From Clostridia bacterium (GTDB lineage: Bacteria > Bacillota_A > Clostridia > Christensenellales > Aristaeellaceae), in contig JAFRJF010000198.1 of assembly GCA_017432405.1 (NCBI GenBank), positions 1-18,144 of the forward strand: a stretch of 18,144 nucleotides of DNA, in the 5' to 3' direction. The translations under genes and the position numbers were made by a program. Position 1 is the stretch's first letter, and each line of letters starts with the position of its first letter. A model generated the notes under the pieces. That model did no database searches. It was not told the DNA's origin and saw nothing but the letters and a program-made list of their open reading frames with translations. Positions 1 through 8,528 of the stretch are shown here, piece after piece.

Positions 1-9
1 AACAGCGTC

Positions 10-279
10 GCCTCCCAAAGCCTTCCCCAGCGACCGAAGGGAGCGGTTCAGGGGAAGGTGGGCCGCGAAGCGGGTCGGATGAGGTCGGTCCCCCCGCGGT
101 AACGATGGTTTGCGCGCTTCCTCCCAAGAGAACGACCTCATATGTCTTTCGGCGACGCGCAGCTAGTCCTTTAGGGCAAAAACGCAAGCGTTTTCACCGA
201 AATCCACCTTCCGCCCAAGGGCATGGCTACGCACACCCTGAACCGGCAGCTTCGCTGCCTGGGGAAGGCTTTGGGAGGC
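10..279. repeat. MITE-like element with 21-bp terminal inverted repeats
   Basis: Positions 10-30 and 259-279 are perfect reverse complements (21 bp). The match stops exactly at 9/280, which defines an element of 270 bp. Inside are smaller palindromes: CCTTCCCC/GGGGAAGG (21-28 with 51-58), a 9-bp pair at 79-87 with 133-141, an AAAACGC-type hairpin near 178-196, and a GGCAG/CTGCC hairpin near 245-259. It has no credible gene and no transposase, so it would need help in trans if mobile. No target-site duplication is evident, but only 9 bases of left flank are visible. I recall similar CCTTCCCC-AGCGACCG blocks as dispersed repeats in gut Clostridia, but could not check this. Confidence 0.7.
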
Positions 280-405
280 CGTGTCAGCTCGACAAATCAG
301 TATTTACCTGACAAGATAACAAAATGTCGATCCATAAGCGCGGCAGCGGCGGCCCGTTGGGCCGCCGCTGCAATGGTCAATAGAATATGAAATGAATCGC
401 TTCGC
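280..405. other. Gene-free flank after the repeat
   Basis: This is an AT-richer stretch between the repeat element and the end of the phosphoribosyltransferase-like gene. It holds an imperfect palindromic pair, TCGACA (289-294) with TGTCGA (325-330), and then the strong hairpin listed separately. No open reading frame with a ribosome binding site and no clear promoter were seen. Confidence 0.5.
343..371 (-). terminator. Perfect 13-bp hairpin, possible terminator of the PRTase-like gene
   Basis: GCAGCGGCGGCCC (343-355) pairs perfectly with 359-371 around a 3-base loop. It begins 34 bases past the stop codon of the minus-strand gene. It is entirely G/C apart from one A-T pair, and neither side is followed by a run of T, so it is not a textbook intrinsic terminator. 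It may instead protect the transcript 3' end or act with Rho. Confidence 0.5.
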
Positions 406-1044
406 TCACAGCTTGGAATACCCGAAGCTGTTCACGATGGCGTCCAGCTTCTGGCCGGCCTTGCACAGGGGACAGGCGGCGGCGTCGGAGGTGGTGTAGC
501 CGGGCAGGTCCTTCGGGTTGAACAGGCTGGTCACCGGCAGCGCGCCGATGCTGTCCACCGTGGCGAATATGCTGGCGATGCCCACGGCCCTGCCGCCGTA
601 GTAGGCGATGGTCTCGATGGCGGATTTCGCGGTATAGCCGGTGGACACCGAGGCCATCAGGATCAGCACGTTCTTGCCGGCGATCATCGGGGCGGTGTTC
701 TCCCGGAAGATCAGCTGGCTGCCCACGCTGCGCTCTGGCGTCAGCACGTTCATGTCCTGGTTCTGGTTGATGTTCATATAGCCGGTCTTGGTCATCTCGC
801 TGGCCATGCAGGCGGCGATCACCTCGGTGCCGTCCAGGCAGAGTATGGTGTCGATCAGCGTGCTGGCCCGGTATTCCCTGGCCAGCGCCAGCGCCACCCG
901 CCGGGCTTCGGACAGGCAGAATTTCTGGGCGGTGACGTCGATGTAATAGTTGATGTGGCTGTGGCCCGTGGCGAAATGGCCCTTGGTGACGTTTAGCACG
1001 ATGTCGGCCCTGGTTACCGGATGTTGCAGTCGTTCCATGGACAT
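406..1044 (-). CDS. Orotate phosphoribosyltransferase-like protein with altered PRPP loop
   Basis: A 212-residue protein resembling the clostridial proteins annotated as orotate phosphoribosyltransferase (type I PRTase fold). The ATG at 1044 was chosen because AGGAGG lies seven bases upstream; a longer reading frame to 1065 would translate through that ribosome binding site. Canonical PRTases carry a PRPP-binding loop with two acidic residues (VLLVDDVITTG-like). Here the matching place, residues 126-138, reads VLILMASVSTGYT, so the acidic pair is missing while the S-T-G part remains. Other landmarks are GHFATGHSHINYYID (22-36), which looks family-specific, and a C-terminal CPLC pair (C191, C194) followed by a conserved-looking tail ending in GYSKL. 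It may be a non-catalytic, regulatory or ligand-binding PRTase relative rather than PyrE; no other pyr gene is in the window. It has its own promoter. Confidence 0.75.
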   Translation of the reverse strand: MSMERLQHPVTRADIVLNVTKGHFATGHSHINYYIDVTAQKFCLSEARRVALALAREYRASTLIDTILCLDGTEVIAACMASEMTKTGYMNINQNQDMNVLTPERSVGSQLIFRENTAPMIAGKNVLILMASVSTGYTAKSAIETIAYYGGRAVGIASIFATVDSIGALPVTSLFNPKDLPGYTTSDAAACPLCKAGQKLDAIVNSFGYSKL

Positions 1045-1082
1045 AGTCAATCCTCCTTGCGTCAATGGGATTCCTGACAGGG

Positions 1083-1111
1083 ATTATACCACGTTTGTTA
1101 ACGATATGCAA
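1083..1111 (-). promoter_or_regulatory. SigA-type promoter for the PRTase-like gene
   Basis: On the minus strand, TTGCAT (1106-1111) is followed after 17 bases by TATAAT (1083-1088). A TGG directly before the -10 box makes it an extended -10. The predicted start is near 1076, giving a leader of about 30 bases that contains the AGGAGG site. The PRTase-like gene can therefore be expressed separately from the upstream membrane-protein gene. Confidence 0.75.
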
Positions 1112-1117
1112 TAGAAT

Positions 1118-1636
1118 TTACGAAGTGCCGGTCTTTTTTTCGGGCGGCCGGCGTTGGGCGCGCCTGCGCCGGAGGGCCTGGCGGTGGATCATATTGATCG
1201 TGCAGCCCGCGGCGATCAACGCGATCGGGACGAGCTTCAGCACCTGGGCCCAGTCGGAGGGCCTGAGGCTGTACAGCCCCAGCAGCGCGCCGCCCACGGC
1301 CAGCGCCCCGTCCAGTACCAGCAGCAGCCATGCGCCCTTGGCTCGGTTGCGCCGGAACAGGCAGATGATGGCGAATATGACCGCGCCCAGCAAAAACAGC
1401 AGCTTGTAACCCAGCTGGCGCATCTCCGGGGCCTCGAACACGATGGCCATGTCCTGTATGAAGGGCGTGCCCCGCACCTGGCTCAGGTGGCGTATGCCGC
1501 TGGACCAGGCCCAGAAGTCCTCCAGCCGGATCCACAGCTCATAGCCGGAAAGCCCCAGCAGCGCCAGCGCCCCGAGGGTCAGCAGATGCCGCCCGTGCAG
1601 CGGCCTGCGCCGGCGTCTCTTTCGTGCGTCTTCCAT
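1118..1636 (-). CDS. Small four-helix membrane protein of unknown function
   Basis: A 172-residue protein that I do not recognise. It starts with a strongly basic tail (seven Arg/Lys in residues 5-11). Helix 1 (about 18-37) is followed by an outside-facing loop of about 40 residues containing WIRLEDFWAWSSGI. Three more hydrophobic stretches lie near 76-95, 100-123 and 132-151. It ends in an Arg-rich cytoplasmic tail with RRRRAQRRPPEKK. The basic tails suggest that both ends are cytoplasmic. The ATG is preceded by AAGAGG at a suitable distance. The gene begins 25 bases after the stop codon of the NYN/OST-HTH gene, so the two are probably co-transcribed. No domain or catalytic motif is visible. 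Confidence 0.7.
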   Translation of the reverse strand: MEDARKRRRRRPLHGRHLLTLGALALLGLSGYELWIRLEDFWAWSSGIRHLSQVRGTPFIQDMAIVFEAPEMRQLGYKLLFLLGAVIFAIICLFRRNRAKGAWLLLVLDGALAVGGALLGLYSLRPSDWAQVLKLVPIALIAAGCTINMIHRQALRRRRAQRRPPEKKTGTS

Positions 1637-1661
1637 GAGAATGCCTCTTATGTATGCGGCG

Positions 1662-2798
1662 TTAGGCTTCGGGCGCGGTGAGGATCTCCTTCGCCTGCTG
1701 GTAGTAATCCCGGCCCGTGGTGTTGCCGAAGACCGAGCGCAGCTTGTTGTAGGCGGCCCGGTAGCTGGCGCTCTCGGCGAAGATCCCGGTCACCTGGCTG
1801 GCGATGTCCGCGTCGAAGCCACCCGCAACCAGCCTGTCGGTGATCTGCTGGGGGGTGACGTAGCCCTCCGCTTCCTCGGGCTCCGGCGCGTTGACCGTCT
1901 CAGTCTCGGCCTGGGGCGTGACATCCGCTTCCGCGACATACGCCTCCAGGTCCACCGCTTTCGGAGCAGCAGTCTCCCCGGTGGCCTCCGGGGCCTCGAC
2001 AGGCGCTTCCGCCGCCTCAGGTTCGGATACGGACGCCACCGGCGCGACGCCGGGGAGGGAGACCCAGTTCTGGCCGTCCGCCGCGTCCTCGAAGCGGAAG
2101 GTCTCGCCGTAGGTGCTGGTCAGGTAGTTCAGGGGCTTCTTGCCGGAGCCCTGGCGGTCCACCCGGTATTCGGGCAGCTGGTTAAGGGAAGGGAACAGCG
2201 TGGAGGTCTGCACCCGGCCCCCGTGGGCCTCCAGGCGCTTGGAGATCAGCTTCTCGATCACGGCGATGCGCTCCTCGTGGGTGGCCGCCGCCTGCCGGGC
2301 GGGCTTTTTCGCGGCCTGCTTCTGGCCGCTCTTGCCGGGGGCCTCGGCCTGGGGCGCGTTCTCCAGGCGGGGGGGCTGGGCGGGCTTCTGGTTCGAAAGC
2401 ACCACGAAGCTGGAGCAGGCGGTGCGCCACAGCTCGTTGGACTTGTCGGTGCCCATGCCCACGACCTCGATGCCGGCGTTGCGCAGCCGCACGGACAGCG
2501 CGGAGAAGTCGCTGTCGCTGGAGGCGATGATGGCGCAGTCGATGCCGCCCTGCACCAGCAGGTCCATGGCGCCGATGACCAGCGCGATGTCCGAGCTGTT
2601 CTTGCCCTTGGCGGCCTTGATGGTCAGGTTGGGGTGTATGGCGTATTTCAGCACCGGGGCGACCCAGGAGGACAGCGCCGAGGCGGCGCCGAAGATCTCC
2701 TTGCTGACCACGTCGCCCAGCTTCTTCGCGTGGGCGAAGATCAGGTCGGCATGGCCGGGCAATACGTTTTCCGCATCGATGAGTATGGCGATATTCAT
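1662..2798 (-). CDS. NYN-domain protein with OST-HTH (LOTUS) domain, predicted RNA-binding nuclease
   Basis: A 378-residue protein. The N-terminal 135 residues are a NYN/LabA-type (DUF88) PIN-like fold. The acidic residues expected for metal binding are visible: D8 in ILIDAEN, D70 in KNSSD, and D95/D97 in SSDSDF. A low-complexity Ala/Lys/Gln linker leads to an OST-HTH/LOTUS-like domain at about 173-248 (RIAVIEKLISKRLEAHGG, then FRF and W). An acidic Glu/Ala/Pro/Val-rich linker follows, then a C-terminal helical segment from about 308. Known family members bind or cleave RNA, so a role in RNA turnover is inferred; the target is unknown. The start at 2798 was chosen because the NYN fold begins there. 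The frame extends 40 codons upstream, but that part lies within and upstream of the promoter. The ribosome binding site is weak (AAAGCGAAGAC). Confidence 0.85.
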   Translation of the reverse strand: MNIAILIDAENVLPGHADLIFAHAKKLGDVVSKEIFGAASALSSWVAPVLKYAIHPNLTIKAAKGKNSSDIALVIGAMDLLVQGGIDCAIIASSDSDFSALSVRLRNAGIEVVGMGTDKSNELWRTACSSFVVLSNQKPAQPPRLENAPQAEAPGKSGQKQAAKKPARQAAATHEERIAVIEKLISKRLEAHGGRVQTSTLFPSLNQLPEYRVDRQGSGKKPLNYLTSTYGETFRFEDAADGQNWVSLPGVAPVASVSEPEAAEAPVEAPEATGETAAPKAVDLEAYVAEADVTPQAETETVNAPEPEEAEGYVTPQQITDRLVAGGFDADIASQVTGIFAESASYRAAYNKLRSVFGNTTGRDYYQQAKEILTAPEA

Positions 2799-2877
2799 AG
2801 GACTGTCTTCGCTTTCTTTGATTGGATTTTGTGTTTTTACGCTTATGTCTGTGTGGGTATAACATGACATCACAGCT

Positions 2878-2906
2878 ATTATAACAAAAATACAGGCATA
2901 TGGCAA
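2878..2906 (-). promoter_or_regulatory. SigA-type promoter for the NYN/OST-HTH gene
   Basis: On the minus strand, TTGCCA (2901-2906) and TATAAT (2878-2883) are separated by 17 bases. Transcription would start near 2871, giving a leader of about 73 bases before the ATG at 2798. The promoter supports the downstream ATG over the longer reading frame that begins at 2918. Confidence 0.8.
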
Positions 2907-2962
2907 TACGGGCCGCACGGGGATGTCGATTGAAAATCACATTAATTATGTAAAGAAAAATG

Positions 2963-2991
2963 TTGCGCGATCGCCCGTCAGGCGTTATAAT
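2963..2991 (+). promoter_or_regulatory. SigA-type promoter for the ABC transporter operon
   Basis: TTGCGC (2963-2968), a 17-base spacer and TATAAT (2986-2991) on the plus strand. The predicted start is near 2998, which places the in-frame codons from 2923 upstream of the transcript and rules them out as the start. The promoter diverges from that of the NYN gene; about 56 bases separate the two -35 boxes, leaving room for a regulator site. Confidence 0.8.
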
Positions 2992-3042
2992 AGAAACAGT
3001 ATGGCTGCAACAGGCCGGTTGGCGGGCAAAGGAGTGGATGGA

Positions 3043-4407
3043 ATGATCGTTGCGCAAATTTTGTTGACCGTGTTCCTTTCAGAAGACGCGGCGCTGGGTA
3101 TGGTTGCCTCAGCGCTGTATCTCGTCGGGCTGTGGAAGCTCTTTAACAAATCCGGCATCAAGGGCTGGTGGGCCCTGGTGCCCTTCGCCCGGGATTACCA
3201 GCTTTCCCGCTGCGCCGGGCGTGAAAACGAGGGCCCCGTGTTCTCCCTGGCCCAATTTGGCATCACCGCGCTCGAGGTGGTCCTGCTGATCAACAACCGG
3301 ACCGAGGCGCAGAAGGCCACCTTCGGCACTGCGGATACGATCATCGCCCTTCTGGTAGTGGCGCTGATGCTGGTGCATTTCATCTACTGCATCCGCGTTT
3401 GGTCGGGCATGATCAACGTCTACGGGGTGAAAAAGCGCTGGCTGCTGCTGTGCGCGTTCGTCTATACCCGTTTCATCCCCGCCCTGATCTGGGGCTTCAA
3501 CCCAAAGTACCAGCCCGAGTGGAAGGTGGAGGACATCAGCGCCGAGCTGAAGCGCCTGGCCACCCAGGGCAGCGCCACGGTCATGGACGAGGGCCTGACG
3601 GTGAACCTGACCGAGCGCACCGCCACCGAGTTCTTCCGGAAGAAGGTATTGCTGCGGGACATCCACATGGCCATTCCCCAGGGCCACATGGTGCTGCTGC
3701 TGGGCGGCTCCGGCGCGGGCAAGACCACCTATGTCAACGCCATCAACGGCTACGAAAAGGCCAAGGCCCAGGTCATGCTCAACGGCACCGACCTGTACCG
3801 GCACTATAAAAAGATGCAGTACGAGGTGGGCTTCGTGCCCCAGAGCGAGATGATGCGGGGCAAGGACACCGTGCTGAACACGCTGCTGGACGCGGCAAAG
3901 CTGCGCCTGCCCATAGAGGTCAGCGCGAAGCAGCGCCGGGAGCGGGTGAACGAGGTCATGGAGATCTTTGGCCTGACGCCCGTCAAGGACAACCTGGTCG
4001 AAAAGCTCTCCGGCGGCCAGAAGAAGCGCCTGTCGATCTCGATGGAATTCATATCGAACCCGTCGCTGTTCATACTGGACGAGCCCGATTCGGGCCTGGA
4101 CGGCGTCATGGCCCGGGAGCTGTTCGAGCAGCTGCGCAAGATCGCCGACACGGGCAAGATCGTCATCGTCATCACCCACACGCCGGACCGCGTGATCGAC
4201 CTGTTCGACGACGTGATCGTGCTGGCGAAGGACAGCGCCCGCACCGGCCGGCTGGCCTACTACGGCAGCATCGAGGACGCCCGGAGGTTCTTCCAGCGGG
4301 AAAAGATGGAGCAGATCGTCAAGTCCGTCAACCGCAAGGAGGAGGGCGGCGACGGCCTGGCCGACGATTTTGTCATGAAGTATGCGGAGGTGGCGAGGAA
4401 TGGCTGA
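3043..4407 (+). CDS. ABCG-like transporter ATPase with N-terminal membrane domain
   Basis: A 454-residue protein. The ATG at 3043 follows AAAGGAG with 8-base spacing and lies downstream of the promoter. Residues 1-150 form a membrane domain with about four helices and a SGIKGWWALVPFARDYQLSR motif, resembling the DUF5684-type small membrane domain. Residues about 185-430 are a complete ABC ATPase: Walker A GGSGAGKTT (221-229), Q-loop Q267, signature LSGGQKKR (322-329), Walker B LFILDEPDSGLD with E347, and switch H379. The signature and the stretch after it look like the ABCG (White/PDR) class, which usually exports lipophilic compounds. The next gene overlaps by 8 bases and encodes the partner permease, so this is a half-transporter pair with translational coupling. 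The substrate cannot be read from the sequence. The fusion of a membrane domain in front of the ATPase is unusual. Confidence 0.85.
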   Translation: MIVAQILLTVFLSEDAALGMVASALYLVGLWKLFNKSGIKGWWALVPFARDYQLSRCAGRENEGPVFSLAQFGITALEVVLLINNRTEAQKATFGTADTIIALLVVALMLVHFIYCIRVWSGMINVYGVKKRWLLLCAFVYTRFIPALIWGFNPKYQPEWKVEDISAELKRLATQGSATVMDEGLTVNLTERTATEFFRKKVLLRDIHMAIPQGHMVLLLGGSGAGKTTYVNAINGYEKAKAQVMLNGTDLYRHYKKMQYEVGFVPQSEMMRGKDTVLNTLLDAAKLRLPIEVSAKQRRERVNEVMEIFGLTPVKDNLVEKLSGGQKKRLSISMEFISNPSLFILDEPDSGLDGVMARELFEQLRKIADTGKIVIVITHTPDRVIDLFDDVIVLAKDSARTGRLAYYGSIEDARRFFQREKMEQIVKSVNRKEEGGDGLADDFVMKYAEVARNG

Positions 4408-5701
4408 GACGAGAATCGAAAGAGGTAAGCGGCGGTTCATGACGCGCCACCGCGGGCGCGGGGCGCAGGTCTTTATCTACCTGGGCAAGCTGCTGAGGAT
4501 GTTCGTGTACCAGAGCGACTGGAAGGTGCTGCCCATGGCGGCGCTGATCGCCGGCCTGGTGGGCATGGTCATCCGGCGCAAGTTCTTCATCAACATGGAG
4601 GGCACCGTGATGGGCGCCTTCGCCATGGTGTGCGTGTGCATCTGGAACGGCTGCTTCAACTCGATCCAGGTCATCTGCCGCGAGCGGGACGTGATCAAGC
4701 GGGAGCACCGCTCGGGCATGCACATCTCCTCCTACATCGTCGCCCACATGATCTACCAGGCGCTGCTGTGCCTGCTCCAGGTGGGCGTGACGCTGTTCGT
4801 GACCAAGCAGGTCGGCGTGAAGTATCCGATCGAGGGCAAGATCATGCCGTTGTTTATCGTGGAATTCGGCATTTCTCTGTTCCTGATCACCTACGCCTCG
4901 GACATGATGTCGCTGTGGATCTCCTCGCTGGCCCACACCACCACGACGGCCATGACCATCATGCCCTTCGTGCTGATCTTCCAGCTGGTGTTCTCCGGCG
5001 GCATGCTGACGCTGCCCAGCTGGAGCAAGCCCCTGACCTACCTGACCATCTCCAACCCGGGCCTGAAGGTCATCGCCGCCCAGTCCGACGTGAATCACCA
5101 GCCCTACGCCTCCATTGCGGACATGATCCGGAAGATGAAGAATGACAAGATCGACGCCACCATCACCGTGGGCCAGATCATGGACATGCTGGGGCAGAAG
5201 GACAACAGTACCGTCAGCGCCATTCGCGGCCAGGTGCTGGTGCCGACCATGACGCTGGGCCAGCTGAAGGCGGCGCTGGACACCTCGGGCACCGTGGCGG
5301 CCCACAGGGACGAAGCCATCACCGAGGGGATGACGCTTGGCACCGTGCTGGATATGCTGGAGGCCTCCGGCTTCTGGGAGCAGAACAAGGACGAGGTCAT
5401 CACCGAGGACGCCACCCTGGGCGATATCATCGACCTGCTGCTCAACAACCCGGACGTCCAGTCCCGGCGCGAGCAGGTGATTTCCGTTCCCGCCACGGTG
5501 GGGGATCTGCTGAACCTGGTCGGCGAGGACAGGGTGATGAAGTTCCTGGAGGAGAAGGCCGCCGCGGCGAATTTCAAGCTGGAATACGAATATACCGTGG
5601 ATAACGTCTCCGATTACTGGCTCACGCTGTTCATGTTCATACTCGCCTTCGCGGCGCTTTCGACGATCACCCTTGAATTCATCGACAAGGACAAGCGGTA
5701 A
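4400..5701 (+). CDS. ABC-2 type (ABCG-like) permease with tandem repeats in its outside loop
   Basis: A 433-residue permease. The ATG at 4400 has GGAGG nine bases upstream and overlaps the end of the ATPase gene by 8 bases. Hydrophobic segments lie at about 45-60, 68-90, 110-133, 150-170 and 180-205, with a last one near 402-422. The segment RERDVIKREHRSGM after the second helix is the typical ABCG/ABC-2 coupling region. Between helices five and six, where ABCG proteins carry an extracytoplasmic loop, there are five related units. They start with ITVGQ (255), MTLGQ (284), MTLGT (311), ATLGD (338) and ATVGD (365), so the period is 29 and then exactly 27 residues. Each unit has the pattern xTLGxxxDxL followed by a Glu/Val/Ile-rich end. 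The repeats probably form a helical or solenoid module outside the membrane; their function is unknown. Confidence 0.85.
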   Translation: MAETRIERGKRRFMTRHRGRGAQVFIYLGKLLRMFVYQSDWKVLPMAALIAGLVGMVIRRKFFINMEGTVMGAFAMVCVCIWNGCFNSIQVICRERDVIKREHRSGMHISSYIVAHMIYQALLCLLQVGVTLFVTKQVGVKYPIEGKIMPLFIVEFGISLFLITYASDMMSLWISSLAHTTTTAMTIMPFVLIFQLVFSGGMLTLPSWSKPLTYLTISNPGLKVIAAQSDVNHQPYASIADMIRKMKNDKIDATITVGQIMDMLGQKDNSTVSAIRGQVLVPTMTLGQLKAALDTSGTVAAHRDEAITEGMTLGTVLDMLEASGFWEQNKDEVITEDATLGDIIDLLLNNPDVQSRREQVISVPATVGDLLNLVGEDRVMKFLEEKAAAANFKLEYEYTVDNVSDYWLTLFMFILAFAALSTITLEFIDKDKR

Positions 5702-5704
5702 GGC

Positions 5705-5733
5705 TGTTCAAAATGGAATTGGCATGGTATAAT
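5705..5733 (+). promoter_or_regulatory. Extended -10 promoter for the sugar kinase operon
   Basis: TATAAT (5728-5733) is preceded by TGG, giving an extended -10. The -35 position with 17-base spacing reads TGTTCA, a poor match (3 of 6). Promoters of this type often need an activator, so carbohydrate-responsive control is possible. No catabolite-response (cre) palindrome was recognised. The box lies just after the permease stop codon, so the kinase run can be transcribed separately from the ABC operon. Confidence 0.6.
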
Positions 5734-5771
5734 GCTATCATCATCAATACAGAGTTTGGAGGTTGTTTCAT

Positions 5772-7373
<1,602 letters not shown>

Positions 7374-7389
7374 CCTGACGCGCGAGGAA

Positions 7390-7425
7390 TGCGCAGGGGC
7401 GGCGTCCGACGCCCGTCCCTGCGCA
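7390..7425 (+). other. Long intercistronic hairpin between kinase and aldolase genes
   Basis: A stem of about 17 pairs closes around a single-base centre at 7407: TGCGCAGGG (7390-7398) pairs with CCCTGCGCA (7417-7425), and the inner part GGCGTC/GACGCC extends it with one G-U pair and one bulge. It is not followed by T residues, so it is unlikely to stop transcription. Its place between two cistrons fits an mRNA processing or stability element that sets the kinase/aldolase ratio. Confidence 0.6.
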
Positions 7426-7462
7426 ACCGCGGGCGCATCAATAAACGGGAGAGAGCAACGGC

Positions 7463-8146
7463 ATGGAGTTCTACGTGGATATCGCCGATATCGAAAAGGT
7501 CAGGGCGGTAAACAAGGTCTATCCGATCGACGGGTTTACGACGAACCCGACCATACTGACCCGGACGGACGTGCCCCTGGCAGAGCTGTTCGAGGGGTAC
7601 AGGGACTTCGTCCGGGAAACGGGGCAGAAGCTGTTCGTTCAGGTCACTGCCCACAGCGCCGATGATATGGTGGCGCAGGCCGTGAAGCTGAGGGACTATT
7701 TCGGGGAGCATCTCGTGGTGAAGCTGCCGGCGGTGCGGGCGGGCTACGAGGCCTGCAAGCGCTGCAAGGCGCTGGGCATACCGGTATGCGTCACCGTCGT
7801 CCATTCCACGATGCAGGCCCTCATGGCCGCGAAGGCGGGGGCGGATTATACCGCGCCGTACATCAGCCACATCGACAACATCGGGGCGGACGGCGTCCAC
7901 TGCGTGGATGAGATCGTCAAGGCCTTCGGGCGGTCCGGCTACGGCTGCAAGGTGCTGGGGGCGAGCTTCCGCACGGTGGAGCAGGTGGACAAGCTTGCAA
8001 TCGTCGGCTGCCACGCCGTCACGATTACCCCGGAGACCTTCGACATGCTGATCGCCCATCCCTCGACGGACGTTTCGATGGAAGGCTTTGACGCCACCTG
8101 GCGCGAAAAATACGGGGACAGACAGGTGACGGATTACCTGTGCTGA
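7463..8146 (+). CDS. Fructose-6-phosphate aldolase / transaldolase-like protein (TalC/FSA family)
   Basis: A 227-residue protein, close to the ~220 residues of the small TalC/FSA subfamily. It starts MEFYVDIADIEKV and has the family's DGFTTNPTIL stretch (about 23-32). The Schiff-base lysine lies in VVKLPA (K87), matching the active-site lysine position of E. coli FSA. VTVVHSTMQALMAAKAGADYTAPYISHIDN is the matching core of the barrel, and KVLGASFRTVEQV is the phosphate-end strand. The ATG has GGAGAG nine bases upstream. It probably catalyses reversible aldol cleavage or dihydroxyacetone transfer on a sugar phosphate in the cytoplasm. The FGGY kinase upstream likely supplies the phosphorylated substrate. 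True transaldolase activity cannot be excluded from sequence alone. Confidence 0.85.
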   Translation: MEFYVDIADIEKVRAVNKVYPIDGFTTNPTILTRTDVPLAELFEGYRDFVRETGQKLFVQVTAHSADDMVAQAVKLRDYFGEHLVVKLPAVRAGYEACKRCKALGIPVCVTVVHSTMQALMAAKAGADYTAPYISHIDNIGADGVHCVDEIVKAFGRSGYGCKVLGASFRTVEQVDKLAIVGCHAVTITPETFDMLIAHPSTDVSMEGFDATWREKYGDRQVTDYLC

Positions 8147-8185
8147 AGACGCTGAACAATAACTGCAATACAAGGAGACTTTCAA

Positions 8186-8500
8186 ATGATCTCTGACATC
8201 ATCACGATCGATAACCAGGGCAGGGGCTTTGACAACGCGCTGGAGGAAGCCGGCAGGGTTGCGGCCTATGTGGGGCTTGACAAAAAGAACACGACCCGGC
8301 TCAGCCTGCTGACCCATGAGATGCTCAGCCTGGCCCGAAGCATCACCAGCGAAATGCAGGCGGACTTCTGGATCGAGAAGGTGGAAGGCCAGTTCAAGAT
8401 GAAGATCGCGGACAACGTCAAGATCGGCATTCGTGGAAGAGTGGGGACATCCTCGTCACCAAGCGCTTTGACGCCTGACGGGGGCAGGTCCAACCGATAA
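8186..8500 (+). CDS. Short ATP-binding-protein-like gene, probably deleted and frameshifted remnant
   Basis: A 104-codon frame with a good AAGGAG site before ATG 8186. The first ~75 residues (ITIDNQGRGFDNALEEAG, LTHEMLSLARSITSEMQADFWIE) match what I recall of a ~190-200-residue clostridial family annotated as ATP-binding protein (HATPase/anti-sigma-like). In that family a long middle part follows, and the protein ends with an IAD(E/D)VxVGI-type strand. Here FKMKI runs straight into IADNVKIGIRG, so about 100 residues seem to be missing. After GIRG the frame turns into Ser/Pro/Gly-rich residues. Adding one base in the A pair at 8437-8438 would restore GKSGDILVTKRFDA and a stop at 8476-8478. I infer an internal deletion plus a one-base loss, and so a pseudogene, unless the base is a sequencing error. 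The family comparison is from memory. Confidence 0.6.
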   Translation: MISDIITIDNQGRGFDNALEEAGRVAAYVGLDKKNTTRLSLLTHEMLSLARSITSEMQADFWIEKVEGQFKMKIADNVKIGIRGRVGTSSSPSALTPDGGRSNR

Positions 8501-8528
8501 CGGCAGTATACCGGAGGCAATACCCGAT

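Noticed and set aside
105..311. 68-codon plus-strand frame across the repeat element
   Set aside because: No ribosome binding site, Arg/Pro-rich low-complexity translation, and it lies across an inverted-repeat element.
2923..3042. N-terminal 40-codon extension of the ABC ATPase
   Set aside because: It lies upstream of and across the promoter at 2963-2991, and the ATG at 3043 has the good ribosome binding site.
8468..8501. Possible promoter before the polymerase-like gene (TTGACG)
   Set aside because: The only -10-like box lies at a 22-base spacing, which is outside the working range.
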